Below are positions 6,687-9,248 of a stretch of 9,248 nt of DNA, piece by piece (the first letter of the stretch is position 1; each line of letters opens with the position of its first letter). The DNA is from RYN-417 sp043743105 (GTDB lineage: Bacteria > Patescibacteriota > Saccharimonadia > Saccharimonadales > JACDBH01). The stretch is from contig JAYTXD010000021.1 in NCBI GenBank assembly GCA_043743105.1, positions 1 to 9,248 of the forward strand. Reading direction: 5' to 3'. The notes under the pieces were generated by a model. That model was not told the DNA's origin. It was given only the letters and a program-made list of their open reading frames with translations, and did no database searches. The translations under genes and the position numbers were made by a program.

Positions 6687-8776
6687 GAGATTTTTTACTG
6701 GGTAGGCTTAACATGCAAGCGCTCCCACATGAATGGTTCACTATTAGCGGTAGTGTGGCATTTTTGGGTTTAACAGTGTTTGCAGTGATAGTTATAACCC
6801 GGATGAAACGTTGGAAATGGCTATGGAAAGAATGGCTCACCAGCGTCGACCCTAAAAAAATTGGCATTATGTATTTTATTGTTGGAGTATTTATGCTCCT
6901 AAGAGGCGGCCTAGAAGTACTGATGATATGGCTTCAGCAGGCTATATCCTCTGGCTCTTCACACGGTTACCTAACCGCTAATCACTTTCAGCAGATATTT
7001 ACCGCCCACGGCAATATAATGGTTTTCTTTGTTGCCATGGCATTTGTCTTTGGACTCATAAACTACATTGTGCCACTTCAAATTGGAGCACGTGACTTAG
7101 CTTCGCCTTTCTTAAACACGCTTGGCTTTTGGTTGTTTGTCGCTGGAGCTCTTATGGTCAATATGTTCTTCTTTTTAGGCGGAGAGTACGCTGCAACCGG
7201 TTGGTTGGCAGTGGCACCGTTATCAGGAACACAGTTTAGTCCAGGAGTAGGAGTAGACTACTGGATCTGGAGTTTGCAGATTTCCGGTATCGGCACAACT
7301 CTTGGTGCTATTAACTTTATTATGACAATCCTTAAAATGCGAGCACCAGGTATGACACTTCGTAGAATGCCTCTGTTCACTTGGGGGTCCCTCTGTAGCA
7401 TGATTATGGCAGTAACGGTTTTCCCGCTTTTGGCTGCAACACTCTTTTTGATGTTTTTTGATCGCTATTTTGGTGCGCACTTCTTTACTACGACATTTGG
7501 CGGTAATGCCATGATGTACACTAACCTTATATGGATGTGGGGGCACCCAGAAGTGTATATACTCATGCTGCCATCGTTTGGCGTGTTTTCAGAAATAGTG
7601 AGTACCTTTAGCCGTAAGGCAACTGCTAGTTATTTTACAAATGTGGCAGGTATGATTGGTGTTTCGGCCTTTGCACTTTCGGTTTGGTTGCACCACTTCT
7701 TTACCATGGGCTCAAGCGCTGATGTTAATGCATTCTTTGGCGTTATGACCATGATAATTGCGATTCCTACGTCTGTTTTATTCTTAAACTGGATTGCTAC
7801 CATGTATAAGGGTCGCATTAGATTTGATACGCCAATGCTGTGGTTCTTAGGCTTCGTTGGCTTATTTGCAGTGGGGGGAATGGCTGGAGTAATTTTAGCG
7901 GTACCGCCAATTGATTTTCAGCTACACAATAGTTTATTTTTGGTGGCGCATTTCCATACCATGGTTGTTGGTGGTGTACTGTTTGGCATTTTTGCTGGAT
8001 TATCTTACTGGTTCTCAAAACTTACTGGCTTTAAACTAAACGAACGTATTGGCAAGTACGCATTTTGGTGCTGGTTAATTGGATTCCTAATGGCATTTAC
8101 GCCATTGTATGTCTTAGGTCTTATGGGGGCAACCAGAAGGCTCGATCATTACGAACCATCAACAGGATATCAACCATTCTTTATTATGGCTTTCGTAGGA
8201 GGGCTTATTATAGCGACTGGGGTTGCTCTACAAATTGTGCAAATTATAGCCAGTGTTATGCAAAAAAGAAGGCTTGTCGACACGACAGGTGACCCATGGA
8301 ATGGGCGCACCCTCGAATGGTCGACTCCATCGGCACCTCCTTCTTATAATTTTGCAGTAGTTCCAAAGGTTACCGCGCGGGACGCCTTCTGGGAAATGAA
8401 GCAACAAGGCTTATCCACAAAAACCGTGTACGAAGATATTCTTATGCCGCGCAATACTGCATCGGGTATTTATATATCAGGCTTCGCCTTTTTGGTTGGA
8501 TTTGGATTTGTATGGCATCTTATCTGGCTCGCAGTCATAGGTATCTTAGGCATTATTGTTTGTATAATTACACGCACATTTAACGAAGATACCGAATATG
8601 TTATTACTGCTTCTGATGTTGAGGACCGTGAAAAAGCACGCCATAAAAAACTGCGTGCCGCACAAGAAGGACACGATATGTCCAATGAAGAAGATATGAC
8701 TCTCCGCGAATTTATAAAGATTGTTATTACGTGGGCACTTACAATAGTCAAGGAAAGGCAGTGGCGAAAATGGTAG
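6683..8776 (+). CDS. cyoB: Cytochrome bo3-type quinol oxidase subunit I (CyoB)
   Basis: Catalytic subunit that reduces O2 to water with electrons from quinol and pumps protons. It aligns along its whole length with E. coli CyoB by eye. Heme b ligands are H109 and H425; the heme o3 ligand is H423; CuB ligands are H288, H337 and H338; Y292 is the His-crosslinked tyrosine. The D-channel is complete: N127, D138, N145 and E290. Quinol-site residues are R74, H101 and Q104, with E78 in place of E. coli Asp75. Two departures stand out: the K-channel lysine (E. coli Lys362) is Leu366, although T363 is kept, and the conserved VDHK motif near the N-terminus reads VDPK (Pro57). At 697 residues it is about 34 longer than E. 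coli CyoB, mostly from a C-terminal extension. A GGAGG sits just before the ATG; the 3' end overlaps cyoC. Confidence 0.97.
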   Translation: MRDFLLGRLNMQALPHEWFTISGSVAFLGLTVFAVIVITRMKRWKWLWKEWLTSVDPKKIGIMYFIVGVFMLLRGGLEVLMIWLQQAISSGSSHGYLTANHFQQIFTAHGNIMVFFVAMAFVFGLINYIVPLQIGARDLASPFLNTLGFWLFVAGALMVNMFFFLGGEYAATGWLAVAPLSGTQFSPGVGVDYWIWSLQISGIGTTLGAINFIMTILKMRAPGMTLRRMPLFTWGSLCSMIMAVTVFPLLAATLFLMFFDRYFGAHFFTTTFGGNAMMYTNLIWMWGHPEVYILMLPSFGVFSEIVSTFSRKATASYFTNVAGMIGVSAFALSVWLHHFFTMGSSADVNAFFGVMTMIIAIPTSVLFLNWIATMYKGRIRFDTPMLWFLGFVGLFAVGGMAGVILAVPPIDFQLHNSLFLVAHFHTMVVGGVLFGIFAGLSYWFSKLTGFKLNERIGKYAFWCWLIGFLMAFTPLYVLGLMGATRRLDHYEPSTGYQPFFIMAFVGGLIIATGVALQIVQIIASVMQKRRLVDTTGDPWNGRTLEWSTPSAPPSYNFAVVPKVTARDAFWEMKQQGLSTKTVYEDILMPRNTASGIYISGFAFLVGFGFVWHLIWLAVIGILGIIVCIITRTFNEDTEYVITASDVEDREKARHKKLRAAQEGHDMSNEEDMTLREFIKIVITWALTIVKERQWRKW
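8750..8758 (+). promoter_or_regulatory. Shine-Dalgarno sequence of cyoC
   Basis: The purine run AAGGAAAGG lies in the 3' end of cyoB. Its first AGGA is 6 nt before a GTG at 8761, and its last AGG is 11 nt before the ATG at 8770. The two codons are in the same frame, so the site supports either start and slightly favours GTG on spacing. Confidence 0.6.
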
Positions 8777-9248
8777 CGCACAGCGTAGCAGCCCACGAAG
8801 AAGCATCAAATGACAGGGCGATGTTTGGTTTTTGGGTCTACCTGATGACCGACTTACTAATGTTTGCTGTGTTGTTTGCTGTGTACGCAGTGCTGCACAA
8901 CAATACGTTAGGGGGCCCAAGAGATAAGGATCTGTTTAGCTTGCCGTTGGCCTTAACTGAAACGCTGATACTACTTACAAGTAGTTTTACCTGCGGAATT
9001 GGTATGATTGCCGCTCGGGCCGGGCATAAAAAACAAGTTCTTAACTGGTTTGGTATGACCTTTGTGTTGGGTCTCAGCTTCCTTGGCCTGGAGCTCAAAG
9101 AATTTACAGAATTTATCCATAAGGGCCATACTATCAGCAGTAACGCATTCTTCTCATCATTCTTTACGCTCGTAGGGACGCATGGTCTTCACATCATATC
9201 TGGTCTGCTCTGGATGGCAGTAACATTAATATACATATCTAAGCGTGG
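8770..9248 (+). CDS. cyoC: Cytochrome bo3-type quinol oxidase subunit III (CyoC), 3' end outside window
   Basis: Polytopic accessory subunit of the oxidase, associated with stability of the catalytic subunit. The first 159 codons are present and the frame is open at the window edge; the E. coli protein has 204 residues, so about 45 are missing. After a short polar N-terminus come membrane segments at about 21-43, 58-83, 92-112 and 134-156. Recognisable CyoC landmarks are FGFWVYLMTD (19-28), the GGP near 48-50, the FLGLELKEF segment with conserved Glu108, and LVGTHGLHIISGLLWMA (134-150). The ATG at 8770 overlaps the end of cyoB by 7 bp; a GTG at 8761, three codons upstream in the same frame, is an equally possible start. 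cyoD and cyoE would be expected just downstream. Confidence 0.93.
   Translation, partial: MVAHSVAAHEEASNDRAMFGFWVYLMTDLLMFAVLFAVYAVLHNNTLGGPRDKDLFSLPLALTETLILLTSSFTCGIGMIAARAGHKKQVLNWFGMTFVLGLSFLGLELKEFTEFIHKGHTISSNAFFSSFFTLVGTHGLHIISGLLWMAVTLIYISKR

Noticed and set aside
8546..8920. A 124-codon minus-strand frame across the cyoB-cyoC junction
   Set aside because: It is antisense to two well-supported oxidase genes and shows no domain; it is a shadow of their codon pattern.
1..9248. Alternative genetic code (UGA recoded) as in Gracilibacteria or Absconditabacteria
   Set aside because: TGA is used as the cyoA stop, and the long genes are open under the standard code without any in-frame TGA.

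Overview
The window looks like a chromosomal segment of a bacterium with a single-membrane, Gram-positive-like envelope, most likely a member of Candidatus Saccharibacteria (TM7, Patescibacteria/CPR). This is inferred, not proven. The grounds are the style of the cell-wall proteins (a D-Ala-D-Ala carboxypeptidase ending in a Trp-Trp-Arg-Leu-Thr-His tail; a PIG-L deacetylase carrying an extended AHQDDD motif), near-leaderless promoter-proximal genes, short intergenic gaps, the standard genetic code with TGA used as a stop, and cytochrome bo3 oxidase genes, which are known in environmental Saccharibacteria. All recognised genes lie on the + strand.

Layout: (1) Positions 1-246 are non-coding, with a strongly self-complementary element at 1-80 and a possible promoter near 177-206. 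(2) 261-1523 encodes a membrane-anchored, exported S11-family D-Ala-D-Ala carboxypeptidase with all three active-site motifs. (3) 1552-5603 is an envelope glycosylation module: a polyprenyl-phosphate glycosyltransferase (GT2, GtrB/DPM1-like), an overlapping GtrA-family membrane protein, and an 869-residue protein that joins a polytopic, GT-C-like membrane half to an apparently extracellular PIG-L/LmbE zinc de-N-acetylase. (4) 5604-5780 is the regulatory gap before the oxidase operon, with an extended -10 promoter and a possible 12-codon leader ORF whose stop overlaps the cyoA start. (5) 5781-9248 (end of window) carries cyoA, cyoB and the first 159 codons of cyoC, encoding subunits II, I and III of a cytochrome bo3-type quinol oxidase.

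Proposed co-operation: the GT2 enzyme loads a sugar onto undecaprenyl phosphate, the GtrA protein helps move it across the membrane, and the large fusion protein transfers it to a wall polymer or glycoprotein and may deacetylate the sugar or its acceptor outside the cell. The Cyo proteins oxidise quinol and reduce O2 at the membrane.

The most striking observation is in the oxidase. All heme and CuB ligands, the His-Tyr pair and the D-channel residues are present. Both hallmark residues of the K proton channel are replaced by aliphatic residues: E. coli CyoB Lys362 by Leu366, and E. coli CyoA Glu89 by Val99. CyoA also lacks the lipobox cysteine. These residue matches come from alignment by eye to remembered E. 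coli sequences. The second notable item is the GT-C/PIG-L fusion within a GtrA/GtrB-like module.
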